DNA from: Pectobacterium peruviense
GTDB lineage: Bacteria; Pseudomonadota; Gammaproteobacteria; Enterobacterales; Enterobacteriaceae
Assembly (NCBI RefSeq): GCF_002847345.1
Contig: NZ_LXFV01000035.1
Location: 1-34,506, forward strand
DNA length: 34,506 nt
Direction of reading: 5' to 3'
The number at the start of each line of letters is the position of its first letter. Within the stretch, counting starts at the first letter, position 1. A program made the translations under genes and the position numbers. Below the pieces are notes generated by a model. It saw nothing but the letters and a program-made list of their open reading frames with translations, did no database searches and was not told where the DNA came from. This document shows, piece by piece, positions 13,056 through 22,696 of this stretch.

Positions 13056-13538
13056 TTACGATGCCGTAACGAAATCAGCAATGCCCTTCTCGTCCATCCG
13101 ATAGCGAACCCACTCATCCTGCGGCTTCGCACCAATACTTTTATAGAAATCGATCGCAGGTTGGTTCCAATCCAGCACGCTCCATTCTAGCCGTCCGCAC
13201 TGTCTTTCCTGTGCAAGACGCGCAACCTGTTTCAGCAGCGCTTTCCCTGCTCCGGCATTACGATACGCCTGCGCAATGTAGAGATCCTCCAGATAGATGC
13301 CGTATTTCCCCAGCCAGGTTGAATAGCTCATGAAGAAAATCGCATAGCCGACAGGCTTGCCGTCAATCTCACAAATCAGCGTTTCGGCCGTTGCGCCCTC
13401 GCCAAATAGCGAGAGCTCAATATTCTCAAGCGAGGCTAATACTTCATGGCGCGCTTTCTCGTACACGGCCAGTTCAATAATTAAATCCAGAATCACGCTC
13501 GCATCTGATTTTTGCGCGGTGCGAATAACTATGTCCAT
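13056..13538 (-). CDS. GNAT-family N-acetyltransferase (diamine acetyltransferase-like)
   Basis: This 160-residue cytosolic protein has the GNAT fold: IRTAQKSDASVILDLIIELA at the start, then LEDLYIAQAYRNAGAGKALL with the acetyl-CoA loop R93-x-x-G-x-G98, and the C-terminal block LEWSVLDWNQPAIDFYKSIG. Block spacing is close to spermidine/diamine acetyltransferases, but the substrate is unproven. The frame is open to 13655; I start at 13538 because AGAGG sits four bases before that ATG and the family begins there. It is divergent from the LysR gene across about 106 bases, so it may be a target of that regulator. Confidence 0.92.
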   Translation of the reverse strand: MDIVIRTAQKSDASVILDLIIELAVYEKARHEVLASLENIELSLFGEGATAETLICEIDGKPVGYAIFFMSYSTWLGKYGIYLEDLYIAQAYRNAGAGKALLKQVARLAQERQCGRLEWSVLDWNQPAIDFYKSIGAKPQDEWVRYRMDEKGIADFVTAS

Positions 13539-13644
13539 AAAGCCTCTCTTCTCCAGTGCTAACTTTCCAGTACCAACCATAACCAAGGCTTGCCATGCTA
13601 CCGGATTAAAAATACTGTATGAACTGCATTCTCTACAGCGACTG

Positions 13645-14577
13645 ATGAACATCATGCATCTGGATTTACGGCGTATCGATTTAAATTTACTGGTGGTGTT
13701 TAACAGCGTTTATCAGCACCGATCTGTCGCCGCTGCGGCAAAAGAGCTTGCGATGAGCGCATCGGCAGTCAGCCATGCGCTCACGCGTCTGCGCAATACG
13801 TTTTCCGATGAGCTGTTTTTTCGGGTTGGCAACATCATGCACCCAACCGTATTAGCGGAAGATATCGCCGAGCCGATAGCGGAAAGTCTGGCACTGCTGA
13901 CGCAAGGTCTGACGCCACGACCACGCTTTAATCCCGCCCGCAGCACGGAAAGCTTTACCTTCTCCATCACCGATTACACCGCATTTTCGGTATTTCCTAC
14001 CCTGATGGCGCACATGGAAAAGCTAGCGCCCCATATCAAATTCAATCTGATTTATTCACCGCAGAAGGTCGCGATTACGGATTTATTAGCGGGAAAAATC
14101 GATTTTGCTTTAGGGTTCACCGACATGACGCAAGCCGAGAACAGAGAGATTGAAGAAATAGACTGGGTTGAAGATAGCTATGTCATCATCACTGCCGCGA
14201 ATTATCCGTCAGGCGAAACGCTTACGCTGGATGATTACCTTGCCGCACGGCACCTTGTGGTTACGCCATGGAATGAATCACGCGGGGTGATTGACTACGC
14301 GCTGGATAAGCTCAATAAGAAGCGTCATGTCGCGCTGAAAACGCCATCCATGATGAGCGCACCGTTTATCATTGCCGATTCGACGCTAATCATGGCATTA
14401 CCACGCAATGTCGCGACAATCTTTGCGCAATTTCTGCCTTTGCGTATTCACGCCCTTCCTTTCACGGTGCCGTCCTATCGCGTGAAGATTTACAGCCATC
14501 GCCGCAATAGCCGTTCGGAAGCCAGTCAGTGGATTAAAAATCTGTTACACAGCCTGACCAATCCTTCCATACAGTAG
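13645..14577 (+). CDS. LysR-family transcriptional regulator
   Basis: The protein has 310 residues. The N-terminal helix-turn-helix reads LRRIDLNLLVVFNSVYQHRS, VAAAAKELAMSASAVSHALT and RLRNTFSDELFFRVGN, followed by a type 2 periplasmic-binding-like effector domain (from about residue 95). The frame is open far upstream (to 13357) over the opposite-strand acetyltransferase, but the family start is at ATG 13645 or 13654; neither has a strong Shine-Dalgarno. The subgroup with the DLNLL opening often regulates a divergently transcribed gene, here the acetyltransferase. The effector is unknown. Confidence 0.93.
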   Translation: MNIMHLDLRRIDLNLLVVFNSVYQHRSVAAAAKELAMSASAVSHALTRLRNTFSDELFFRVGNIMHPTVLAEDIAEPIAESLALLTQGLTPRPRFNPARSTESFTFSITDYTAFSVFPTLMAHMEKLAPHIKFNLIYSPQKVAITDLLAGKIDFALGFTDMTQAENREIEEIDWVEDSYVIITAANYPSGETLTLDDYLAARHLVVTPWNESRGVIDYALDKLNKKRHVALKTPSMMSAPFIIADSTLIMALPRNVATIFAQFLPLRIHALPFTVPSYRVKIYSHRRNSRSEASQWIKNLLHSLTNPSIQ

Positions 14578-14934
14578 CGCGATGGGCCTCCGATCTACAT
14601 GACCAAATCCACGTCACTGCTCCGCAATTTCCCCACCATCGGGCTTCAAAAACCATCTACAGATAGCCATTTTCCCAATAAATAGATCCGCAAGATAACT
14701 TGTCATACAGATAAATCAGAAAAAATACCACGTTAATTTATTGATATAAAATGGAAATATCTCCGCACATCTTCTGATTACGCTGCTTTTGTTGTCATTT
14801 TTTTGTGACCTGTCTAACACATACCAAGAAACGTAACCTTCTTAATAAAATCCGCAATAGTTAATCCCAGACAAGGGGATAACAATAGCCGCGAGCCTGG
14901 CAAGAAGTTCCTCGATCATTTTTTGGAGTTTCCA
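14578..14934 (+). promoter_or_regulatory. Upstream region of xylo-oligosaccharide operon with CRP-type site
   Basis: No gene is present. TGTGA (14804-14808), six bases, then TAACA (14815-14819) matches a CRP site with a degraded right half. Its centre at 14811.5 lies about 41 bases before a plausible start near 14853, with TTAATA at 14842-14847 as -10, the geometry of a class II CRP-activated promoter. This fits catabolite control of sugar uptake. Confidence 0.5.
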
Positions 14935-16371
14935 ATGACTAACAATAATAAGCTGAGCGTTGCGGAGAAAATCGGCTTTGGCATGGGCGATGCCGCCTGT
15001 GGCATCGTCTATTCTTCCGTAACCATGTTCCTTACCTACTTTTATACGGATATCTATGGCATCTCCGCCGCCGCGGTGGGAGTGATGTTTCTGGTAACTC
15101 GCGTGCTGGACGCCATCGTTGACCCGCTGATTGGCCTGATTGCAGACCGCACTAAAACACGCTGGGGACATTTTCGCCCGTGGCTAGTCTGGTTTGCCGT
15201 CCCTTACGCCGTGATTGCTGTATTGGCCTACACCACACCAGAGCTGAACGGCACAGGCAAACTGGTTTACGCCTACATCACCTACACGCTGCTGATGCTG
15301 TTCTACACCTTTATCAACATTCCTTACTGCTCGCTCGGCGGTGTCATCACCAGTGATGAAAAGGACAGAATTTCCGCACAGTCTTACCGCTTTACCATCT
15401 CCTCAATGGCTGGGCTTGTGGTGTCGGTCGGCACGCTGTGGCTGGTTGACTGGATTGGCGGCACCAACAAGCAATTAGGCTATCAAGGCACGATGATGAT
15501 CATGGGCAGCCTGGCTGTCGTGATGCTGTTTTTCTGCTTTTTCACTACAAACGAACGCATCAACCCTGCCGTAGATAAAAATCAGAATGTTTGGGACGAT
15601 GTCAGAAACCTGCTGAGCAACGATCAATGGCGCATCGTAGCCATCATTACGTTCTTTTCCAGCATGGCAGGCGTCATGCGCGGCGCAGCAACGCTTTATT
15701 ATGCAACCTACCTGATGGTGGGGCCAGATCAGGGTAGTGCAGCCGGAACGGCAATGAAATCCGCGTTTATTACCACCAGCGTTATCGGCACCATTATTGG
15801 CGCAATGATGGCAGGCTACTTTGGCAAGCGCTTCAGCAGCATAAGTCTGTTCAAAAACATCAACCTGTTGCTGGTGTTTGTCGGCGTCATCCTGTTCATG
15901 GTGCCGCCACAGTGGCTGGCTGTCGTGTTCCCACTTTACTTTTTGATCGGCTTTTTCCACCAGATGTACCAACCTTTCAAATGGAACATGATGGCGAACG
16001 CCGCCGATTACGGCGAATGGAAAACGGGCCGCCGCATTACTGGCCTGTCTTTCTCTGGCAATCTGTTTGCGCTGAAGCTGGGTATGGCAATTGCCGGAGC
16101 CACCGTTGGCTTTTCACTCGGCTGGTTCGGCTATGTCGCGGGTTCCCCTACGCAAACGCCACTTGCTACCGCTGGCATTATCGGCCTGCTGAGCATCGGG
16201 CCATCGCTCTCCTATCTGGTGCTGTATTGGTTAGTACGTTTTTACAAACTGGACGATAAGACGATGGAAACCATTCAGGCCGATTTGGCGAAACGTCACA
16301 GCACGGCCGACCGCGCGCCGGAAAGCGAACTTCCTGTCGATCAGGGCCTAACGCCAAAAGGCGCAGCCTAA
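14935..16371 (+). CDS. GPH-family oligosaccharide:cation symporter (XynT-like)
   Basis: The 478-residue protein has twelve hydrophobic segments and GPH-family signatures: KIGFGMGDAACGIVYSSVTM near the start, DAIVDPLIGLIADRTKTRWG as the cytoplasmic loop motif, and FINIPYCSLGGVITSD in the middle. It should import xylosides or other oligosaccharides with H+ or Na+ across the inner membrane. The next gene is a GH43 xylosidase, so substrate and enzyme are matched. Start: ATG at 14935 with TTTGGAG six bases upstream; an upstream TTG in frame is not needed. The Ala/Pro-rich C terminus (from about 460) is cytoplasmic. Confidence 0.93.
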   Translation: MTNNNKLSVAEKIGFGMGDAACGIVYSSVTMFLTYFYTDIYGISAAAVGVMFLVTRVLDAIVDPLIGLIADRTKTRWGHFRPWLVWFAVPYAVIAVLAYTTPELNGTGKLVYAYITYTLLMLFYTFINIPYCSLGGVITSDEKDRISAQSYRFTISSMAGLVVSVGTLWLVDWIGGTNKQLGYQGTMMIMGSLAVVMLFFCFFTTNERINPAVDKNQNVWDDVRNLLSNDQWRIVAIITFFSSMAGVMRGAATLYYATYLMVGPDQGSAAGTAMKSAFITTSVIGTIIGAMMAGYFGKRFSSISLFKNINLLLVFVGVILFMVPPQWLAVVFPLYFLIGFFHQMYQPFKWNMMANAADYGEWKTGRRITGLSFSGNLFALKLGMAIAGATVGFSLGWFGYVAGSPTQTPLATAGIIGLLSIGPSLSYLVLYWLVRFYKLDDKTMETIQADLAKRHSTADRAPESELPVDQGLTPKGAA

Positions 16372-16382
16372 CCTCGATACCT

Positions 16383-16402
16383 GCGGGCAGTACGCTGCCC
16401 GC
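16383..16402 (+). other. Intercistronic hairpin in transporter-xylosidase operon
   Basis: GCGGGCAG (16383-16390) pairs with CTGCCCGC (16395-16402) around TACG, followed only by TCTTTAAC. It lies between two genes of one operon, so it may stabilise the upstream mRNA or attenuate read-through. Confidence 0.55.
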
Positions 16403-16425
16403 TCTTTAACTATCAGGATGATGAC

Positions 16426-17994
16426 ATGAGTACAACACATTCTCCCTGGAACCCAGACTTGGGCAATGGACGTTATAAAAATCCGATTTTATGCGCCGAT
16501 TATTCCGATCCTGACATCGTGCGCGTCGGCGATGACTTTTACATGGTGTCGTCCAGCTTTAACCACATGCCTGCGTTACCAATCCTGCATTCTCAGGATC
16601 TGGTGAACTGGACACTGATCAATCACGTATTCAGCCAACTTGATCTACCAGGATATGAACAATTTCAGCCGGGCAAAGGCGTATGGGCCCCCAGCATTCG
16701 TTATCATGCTGGAAAGTTCTGGGTGTTTTTCAGCACGCCCGACGAAGGGATCTTTATGTCACAGGCGGACGATCCCAGAGGCAAATGGAGCACACCGCAT
16801 TGCCTGAAGCAGGTTAAAGGCTGGATCGATCCGTGCCCGTTCTGGGACGATGACGGTACCGCCTGGCTGATCCACGCTTTCGCCTTCAGCCGCAGTGGCA
16901 AGAAACATCTGCTGCAACTGTGCAAGATGGCCGAGGATGGCAGATCTCTGCTTGATGAAGGAAGGATCGTTATCGATGGTCAGGCAACACAGCCAACCAT
17001 CGAAGGGCCGAAGCTGTATAAGCGCAACGACTGGTATTACATTTTCGCCCCAGCGGGTGGCGTTCCCACCGGCTGGCAAACAGTGCTGCGCGCACGTTCG
17101 CTGAATGGGCCGTGGCAGAGCAAGATCGTTCTGCATCAGGGAACCACATCAGTTAATGGCCCGCATCAGGGCGGCTGGGTCGAATTAGATAACGGCGAAA
17201 GCTGGTTCGTGCATTTTCAGGATCGCCATGCCTATGGCCGGGTTGTCCATCTGCAGCCGATGCATTGGCAGGATGACTGGCCGCTGATCGGCGAACAGCA
17301 TAATTCTCAGGGATTAGGACAACCGGTGCTGGAAGCCCTCAAACCTCGTGTTAATACTCCTGTTGTCATACAGCAGCCATTAACCTCCGACGATTTTTCT
17401 TCAGCCACACTGGGAAAGCAATGGCAGTGGCAAGCAAACCCCGAAGCACGCTGGCTGAAACTCACTCAGCCGGGGCTCAAGCTATTCTGTCAGCCTATGC
17501 CTGTCCGCGCGGGCGAACCGTCATGGTATGACGTCCCTAATTTGCTGATGCAAAAATTTCCAGCAGAAGAATTCGTGGTGACGACACACCTGACACCGGT
17601 TCTTGAGCAGATAGGCGATCGCTGCGGCCTGATTATTTATGGCGAACGCTTCGCTTTTCTCGGCGTTGAGAAAAGTGCGGAAGGCCTTGAATTAGTGACT
17701 GGATTTGGCTGGATGAGTGACGCACAGCAGTTGGAGCAATATCAGAAACCTCTGGCCGTATTGCCCGGACAGCGGAACATCACCCTGCGCGTCACCGTGC
17801 GGCAGAATGCTATTTGCCAGTTCGCCTGGCTGGGCGATGACGGGGAATACTGTACGCTTGACGAACATTTCGCCGCAGGCCCTGGCAAGTGGGTCGGCGC
17901 TAAAGTGGGGTTGTACGCCCTGACGACGGCATCAGGAAATAGCGGGAGTCACGCTTGGGTCAAGGACGTTAAAGTCACCGCTATCGAACAATAG
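16426..17994 (+). CDS. GH43-family beta-xylosidase
   Basis: The 522-residue enzyme is cytosolic (no signal peptide). The five-bladed propeller of GH43 carries the three acidic catalytic residues: base Asp28 in ADYSDPDIV, pKa modulator Asp135 in GWIDPCPFWD, and acid Glu193 in TIEGPKLY. From about residue 325 a C-terminal beta-sandwich of the GH43-C2 type follows (SDDFSSATLGKQWQWQANPE onward). It releases xylose or arabinose from short oligosaccharides imported by the transporter encoded just before it. AGGA lies seven bases before the ATG. Length and domain order match XynB-type enzymes. Confidence 0.94.
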   Translation: MSTTHSPWNPDLGNGRYKNPILCADYSDPDIVRVGDDFYMVSSSFNHMPALPILHSQDLVNWTLINHVFSQLDLPGYEQFQPGKGVWAPSIRYHAGKFWVFFSTPDEGIFMSQADDPRGKWSTPHCLKQVKGWIDPCPFWDDDGTAWLIHAFAFSRSGKKHLLQLCKMAEDGRSLLDEGRIVIDGQATQPTIEGPKLYKRNDWYYIFAPAGGVPTGWQTVLRARSLNGPWQSKIVLHQGTTSVNGPHQGGWVELDNGESWFVHFQDRHAYGRVVHLQPMHWQDDWPLIGEQHNSQGLGQPVLEALKPRVNTPVVIQQPLTSDDFSSATLGKQWQWQANPEARWLKLTQPGLKLFCQPMPVRAGEPSWYDVPNLLMQKFPAEEFVVTTHLTPVLEQIGDRCGLIIYGERFAFLGVEKSAEGLELVTGFGWMSDAQQLEQYQKPLAVLPGQRNITLRVTVRQNAICQFAWLGDDGEYCTLDEHFAAGPGKWVGAKVGLYALTTASGNSGSHAWVKDVKVTAIEQ

Positions 17995-18072
17995 TCCGCT
18001 AGCGGCTATAGGAAAATCACGAGTCTGGCTGTCTACTCTTCGGTACTGTTCTGGTATCGAATCGCTCTGGTA

Positions 18073-18498
18073 TTAAACACCGAGAGCATCAGCAGCCTGC
18101 TCGCCTTCCGTTTTGGAAAAGTTTGCGTAGGTCAACGCATCGAGTAGCGCAGCGCGATCGATCGTCGGATAAATCTCTGGGCTCTGCAAAAGCTGGCCAA
18201 TTTCTTGCACCGTCAACTGAGGGTAGATGGCGTGTGATGCGACGGCAATGTCGCGAGCGGCGTAACACAATTTGCGTAAAATCACCGCAATCTCCTGATG
18301 TGTTATCGCATCTTGATACACGGTATAAAGCACATCAGCAATTAATGTCGACGTCAAAACTGAAATCCTGGACACATCACCCGCTCGCCCACCCAATGCC
18401 TGAAGGATATGTTCGACGGCCTGTTCTGGCGTTTTTCCCTGCGCCTGTTGTGAAGCCAGTACGGAAACCAATTTATTTTTTATTTCATCATTTGCCAT
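18073..18498 (-). CDS. Hypothetical 141-residue helical protein
   Basis: I do not recognise this family. The protein starts MANDEIKNKLVSVLASQQAQ, is predicted to be nearly all alpha-helical, and has no membrane segment, signal peptide or metal motif. One segment (SVLTSTLIADVLYTVYQDAI) is fairly hydrophobic and probably forms a buried helix. AAGGAA lies upstream of the ATG at a usable distance, and base composition is like the chromosomal neighbours, so it is a resident gene. It is convergent with the xylosidase operon. Confidence 0.75.
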   Translation of the reverse strand: MANDEIKNKLVSVLASQQAQGKTPEQAVEHILQALGGRAGDVSRISVLTSTLIADVLYTVYQDAITHQEIAVILRKLCYAARDIAVASHAIYPQLTVQEIGQLLQSPEIYPTIDRAALLDALTYANFSKTEGEQAADALGV

Positions 18499-18888
18499 CG
18501 TTCGGTTCCTTCATACATTCATTGCAGATGTTATTTTAGTATAAGCACGCTACCTGTCATGACTGCAATGAGCAAACAAAATCACGCCCCCGTACTCTTG
18601 AATAGGTACAAAAAGACATCAACCAGCGCTGAGGTGTATAATAACACCCATCTTTCGGAAACGCGGGCTCTTCATCATCATGAAAACAGCGCGCAGAAAG
18701 ATAGCTTGAGGTATGACGGGGATAAAACACATATTGATACAACTCCGCATACATCGTTCCACCCTCTTTTTTCCTGAAATGCGATAATCCTCCGATAAAA
18801 ATCGTATTTTCGTTTATGCCCAGTCATTTTCATCGCCCGAAAAGACCATGTAAAATGAAAGGCTTAGTGAGCAAGAAGGCTATAGGTC
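18499..18888. other. Gene-free stretch upstream of nifJ
   Basis: Short open frames occur on both strands but lack ribosome sites and coding bias. A TATAAT hexamer lies near 18640 without a clear -35. The last 110 bases are AT-rich and should contain the nifJ promoter. I see no certain operator. Confidence 0.4.
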
Positions 18889-21800
18889 ATGATCACCACC
18901 GACGGTAATAACGCAGTCGCCTCTGTGGCGTGGCGAAGCAATGAAGTCATCGCCATCTACCCCATTACTCCCAGCTCCAGCATGGCTGAGCACGCAGCTG
19001 CGTGGTCGAGCGACGGCGGGCTGAATATATGGGGAGACACGCCCCGCGTTGTTGAAATGCAATCTGAAGGCGGCGCGATCGCTACCGTCCACGGCGCATT
19101 GCAGACGGGCACACTCGCCACCACGTTTACCTCATCGCAGGGTCTGCTGCTTATGATCCCAACGCTGTATAAGCTGGCCGGTGAGCTAACCCCATTCGTC
19201 TTGCACGTCGCGGCGCGTACGGTTGCGACGCATGCACTATCCATCTTCTGCGATCACTCGGACGTCATGGCGGTACGCCAGACGGGTTGCGCGATGCTGT
19301 GTGCCAGCAATGTGCAGGAAGCACAGGATTTTGCGCTGATTTCACAGATCGCCAGCTTGAACAGCCGTCTTCCGTTTATCCATTTCTTCGACGGTTTCCG
19401 TACCTCGCACGAAATTAATAAGATTGAACCGCTGAGTGATGATGTGCTCCTCCAGCTTCTGCCACAGCAGGCCATTGATGCTCACCGTGAGCGAGCACTC
19501 ACACCGGAACGTCCAGTAATTCGTGGTACCGCCTCTAATCCAGATACTTTCTTCCAGGCACGTGAAGCCACTAACCGGTGGTATGACGCAGGCTATGGGC
19601 ACGTTGAGCAGGCGATGAACGATTTCGCCGCCGCGACAGGACGCCAGTACCAACCGTTTGAATACTACGGCCACCCGGAAGCGACCAAAATCGTCATCCT
19701 GATGGGATCCGGCGTAGGCACCTGCGAAGAAGTGGTCGATACGCTATTGATGCGCGGCGAGAAAGTCGGCGTGGTGAAAATTCGCCTGTATCGCCCGTTC
19801 TCTGCCAAACATTTTCTGGCTGTCATTCCACAAACGGCGAAGAGCATTGCAGTACTGGATCGTACTAAAGAGCCGGGGGCATTGGCAGAGCCGCTGTATC
19901 TCGATGTGATGACCTCGCTAGCCGAGGCGTTCTCCGCTGGTGAGCGTTCACTTATGCCACGCGTGATTGGTGGACGTTACGGGCTGTCTTCCAAAGAATT
20001 TACCCCGCAGTGCATACAGGCAATCTTTAATGAGTTAGCACTCGCTAACCCACGACCTCGCTTTACCGTGGGGATTTATGACGATGTCACTAACTTATCT
20101 CTGCCGCTGCCGGAACAGCATTTTCCAAGTAGTGCATCACTAGAGGCTCTGTTCTACGGTTTGGGCAGTGACGGCACCGTTTCTGCGACCAAGAATGCGA
20201 TCAAAATCGTCGGTGAAACCACCCCGATGTTTGTGCAAGGCTACTTTGTTTATGACTCGAAAAAGGCCGGTAGCCTCACCGTTTCCCACATGCGCGTTGG
20301 CCCACACCCGATCAACTCAGCCTATCTGATCGATCAGGCCGATTTCGTCGCCTGTCATCAGTGGCAGTTTATCGACAAATACAGCATGGTCGAGCGGCTG
20401 AAACCCGGTGGCGTTTTCCTGATCAACTCGCCATATAGCAGCGACGATCTGTGGCACCGTTTGCCGCAGGAAGTACAGGCAGGACTGAACCAGCGCAACG
20501 CACGCGTGTACTGTATCAACGCCGCTAAAATTGCCCGCGAATGCCATTTGGGTGCGCGTATTAACACCGTTATGCAGATGGCGTTCTTCCACCTGTCACA
20601 GATTCTGCCAGCGGATGTCGCGGTAGAAAAACTGCGTACCGCCATCGCCAAGAGCTACGGCAGTAAAGGTCAGGAACTGGTTGAACGTAACTGGCAGGCG
20701 CTGAGCGCCACCCTGGAAGCGCTGGCAGAAGTCCCGCGAGAAGCCGTCAACCCAGACAGCCCGCAGTGGCCACCAGTGGTTTCCGACGCCGCACCTGATT
20801 TCGTCAAGACTGTCACAGCCGCGATGCTGGCTGGGCTGGGTGATACGCTTCCCGTTTCTGCCCTCCCGCCCGATGGCACCTGGCCAACCGGCACCACCAA
20901 GTGGGAAAAACGTAATATCGCGGAAGAGATTCCGCTATGGCAGCCGCAGCTCTGTACGCAGTGTAACCACTGTGTTGCCGCCTGCCCGCACTCGGCTATT
21001 CGCGCCAAAGTTGTGCAGCCGGATGCGATGGAGAATGCACCAGCTTCACTGCAATCTCTGGATGTGAAAGCGCGCGACATGCGCGGCCAGAAATATGTTT
21101 TGCAGGTCGCACCAGAAGACTGCACTGGCTGTAATTTATGTGTGGAAGTCTGTCCGGCCAAAGACCGTCAGAACCCAGAAATCAAAGCCATCAATATGGA
21201 ATCCCGTCTGGATAATTTGACGGTGGAAAAAGAGAACTTCGATTTCTTCCTGCAACTGCCGGAAATCGACAAATCCACGCTGGAACGTATTGATATCCGT
21301 ACTTCTCAGCTGATTTCACCGCTGTTCGAGTATTCCGGTGCCTGCTCCGGCTGTGGCGAAACGCCGTACATCAAGCTGTTGACGCAGCTCTATGGCGATC
21401 GTCTGCTGGTAGCGAATGCGACGGGCTGCTCGTCTATTTATGGCGGTAACCTGCCTACCACACCGTGGACTACCGATGCCAACGGTCGCGGTCCGGCCTG
21501 GGCTAACTCGCTGTTCGAGGATAACGCCGAATTCGGCCTGGGCTTCCGTCTGAGCGTCGATCAACACCGTCAGCGCGCCGTGCGCCTGCTCAATAAACTG
21601 GCACCGCAGCTACCGCAGGATCTGGTCAGTGCGTTGCAGGAAGAGTCTATCGCGCCCGATCTGCGCCGTCAGCAGATTGAGCAACTGCGTGGATTGCTGG
21701 CAGCCATCAATGATACTGACGCCAAGGTGCTGGCGAGCGAAGCTGATCACTTTGTCGATAAATCCATCTGGCTCATCGGTGGTGACGGTTGGGCGTATGA

Positions 21801-22422
21801 CATCGGCTACGGCGGGTTAGATCACGTCATGAGCCTGAGCGAAAACGTCAACGTGATGGTGCTGGATACGCAATGTTATTCCAACACCGGCGGCCAACAG
21901 TCCAAAGCGACACCACTGGGCGCAGTGACCAAATTTGGTGAGAAAGGTAAACGCAAAGCGCGTAAAGATCTGGGCATCAACGTCATGATGTACGGTCACG
22001 TGTATGTCGCGCAGATCTCGCTGGGTGCACAGTTGAACCAGACCGTGAAAGCGATTCAGGAAGCCGAAGCCTGGCCGGGTCCGTCACTGATTATCGCCTA
22101 CAGCCCGTGTGAAGAACACGGCTACGATTTGGCATTCAGCCACGATCAGATGCGTCAACTGACGGCTACCGGCTTCTGGCCACTCTATCGCTTCGACCCA
22201 CGTCGCACCGAAGAAGGTAAAGCCGCGTTAGTGACGGATTCTCGTCCGCCATCAAGCAGCCTGAGCGAAACGCTGTTGAAAGAACAACGCTTCCGCCGCC
22301 TGAATAACATGATGCCGGAAGAAACCGCGCGGCTCTATGAAGAGGCAGAACTGGATCTGCGCCGTCGCTTTGACTTCCTGACCATGATGGCAGGCAAGGC
22401 AGAGAAAAACCCGCAGGAATAA
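18889..22422 (+). CDS. nifJ: Pyruvate:flavodoxin/ferredoxin oxidoreductase
   Basis: The single-chain enzyme has 1177 residues, full length for NifJ/YdbK. It converts pyruvate and CoA to acetyl-CoA and CO2 and reduces flavodoxin or ferredoxin. The start is typical (MITTDGNNAVASVAWRSNEV) with YPITPSS at 24-30 in the pyrimidine-binding domain. Two ferredoxin-like 4Fe-4S motifs lie at C689-C692-C695-C699 and C745-C748-C751-C755. The proximal cluster ligands are C819, C822, C847 and C1074. The thiamine-diphosphate motif begins GDGWAYDIG at 965 and includes YSNTGGQQS. No residue is missing. It stands alone with its own terminator; in related enterobacteria it serves oxidative stress or low-oxygen metabolism, and no nif genes are nearby. 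Confidence 0.97.
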   Translation: MITTDGNNAVASVAWRSNEVIAIYPITPSSSMAEHAAAWSSDGGLNIWGDTPRVVEMQSEGGAIATVHGALQTGTLATTFTSSQGLLLMIPTLYKLAGELTPFVLHVAARTVATHALSIFCDHSDVMAVRQTGCAMLCASNVQEAQDFALISQIASLNSRLPFIHFFDGFRTSHEINKIEPLSDDVLLQLLPQQAIDAHRERALTPERPVIRGTASNPDTFFQAREATNRWYDAGYGHVEQAMNDFAAATGRQYQPFEYYGHPEATKIVILMGSGVGTCEEVVDTLLMRGEKVGVVKIRLYRPFSAKHFLAVIPQTAKSIAVLDRTKEPGALAEPLYLDVMTSLAEAFSAGERSLMPRVIGGRYGLSSKEFTPQCIQAIFNELALANPRPRFTVGIYDDVTNLSLPLPEQHFPSSASLEALFYGLGSDGTVSATKNAIKIVGETTPMFVQGYFVYDSKKAGSLTVSHMRVGPHPINSAYLIDQADFVACHQWQFIDKYSMVERLKPGGVFLINSPYSSDDLWHRLPQEVQAGLNQRNARVYCINAAKIARECHLGARINTVMQMAFFHLSQILPADVAVEKLRTAIAKSYGSKGQELVERNWQALSATLEALAEVPREAVNPDSPQWPPVVSDAAPDFVKTVTAAMLAGLGDTLPVSALPPDGTWPTGTTKWEKRNIAEEIPLWQPQLCTQCNHCVAACPHSAIRAKVVQPDAMENAPASLQSLDVKARDMRGQKYVLQVAPEDCTGCNLCVEVCPAKDRQNPEIKAINMESRLDNLTVEKENFDFFLQLPEIDKSTLERIDIRTSQLISPLFEYSGACSGCGETPYIKLLTQLYGDRLLVANATGCSSIYGGNLPTTPWTTDANGRGPAWANSLFEDNAEFGLGFRLSVDQHRQRAVRLLNKLAPQLPQDLVSALQEESIAPDLRRQQIEQLRGLLAAINDTDAKVLASEADHFVDKSIWLIGGDGWAYDIGYGGLDHVMSLSENVNVMVLDTQCYSNTGGQQSKATPLGAVTKFGEKGKRKARKDLGINVMMYGHVYVAQISLGAQLNQTVKAIQEAEAWPGPSLIIAYSPCEEHGYDLAFSHDQMRQLTATGFWPLYRFDPRRTEEGKAALVTDSRPPSSSLSETLLKEQRFRRLNNMMPEETARLYEEAELDLRRRFDFLTMMAGKAEKNPQE

Positions 22423-22434
22423 CCTTTTCCCTCC

Positions 22435-22458
22435 AAACCGGCTTCGGCCGGTTTTTTT
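22435..22458 (+). terminator. Terminator after nifJ
   Basis: AAACCGGC (22435-22442) pairs with GCCGGTTT (22447-22454) around a stable TTCG loop and continues as a T run to 22458. Confidence 0.95.
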
Positions 22459-22696
22459 ATCTCTGCGTTTACTCTCACGCTCCCCTTCGTACTGGCTCAT
22501 CAATGCGATTTTATCTGCTGATCCCTACGACAAACGGAGCAGCAAACTGGGATTAATACCAAAAAATCCAACGCGGATAATCCAGTTTGTCAGGCAGGGT
22601 AAAGAAGGGCTGACAAGAAGCGCGTTACCTTATACTTTATGGGATTATTCGCTCGTTACGGTGTTAAATCGATCTCAACGTTGCAGAGGATGAAAC

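Noticed and set aside
13357..13644. Upstream extension of the LysR frame
   Set aside because: It lies opposite the acetyltransferase gene and precedes the normal LysR start.
18557..18777. Short frames on both strands upstream of nifJ
   Set aside because: No Shine-Dalgarno, no family resemblance, composition like spacer.
20670..21161. A 163-codon minus-strand frame inside nifJ
   Set aside because: Antisense shadow of a GC-rich coding region with no independent signal.
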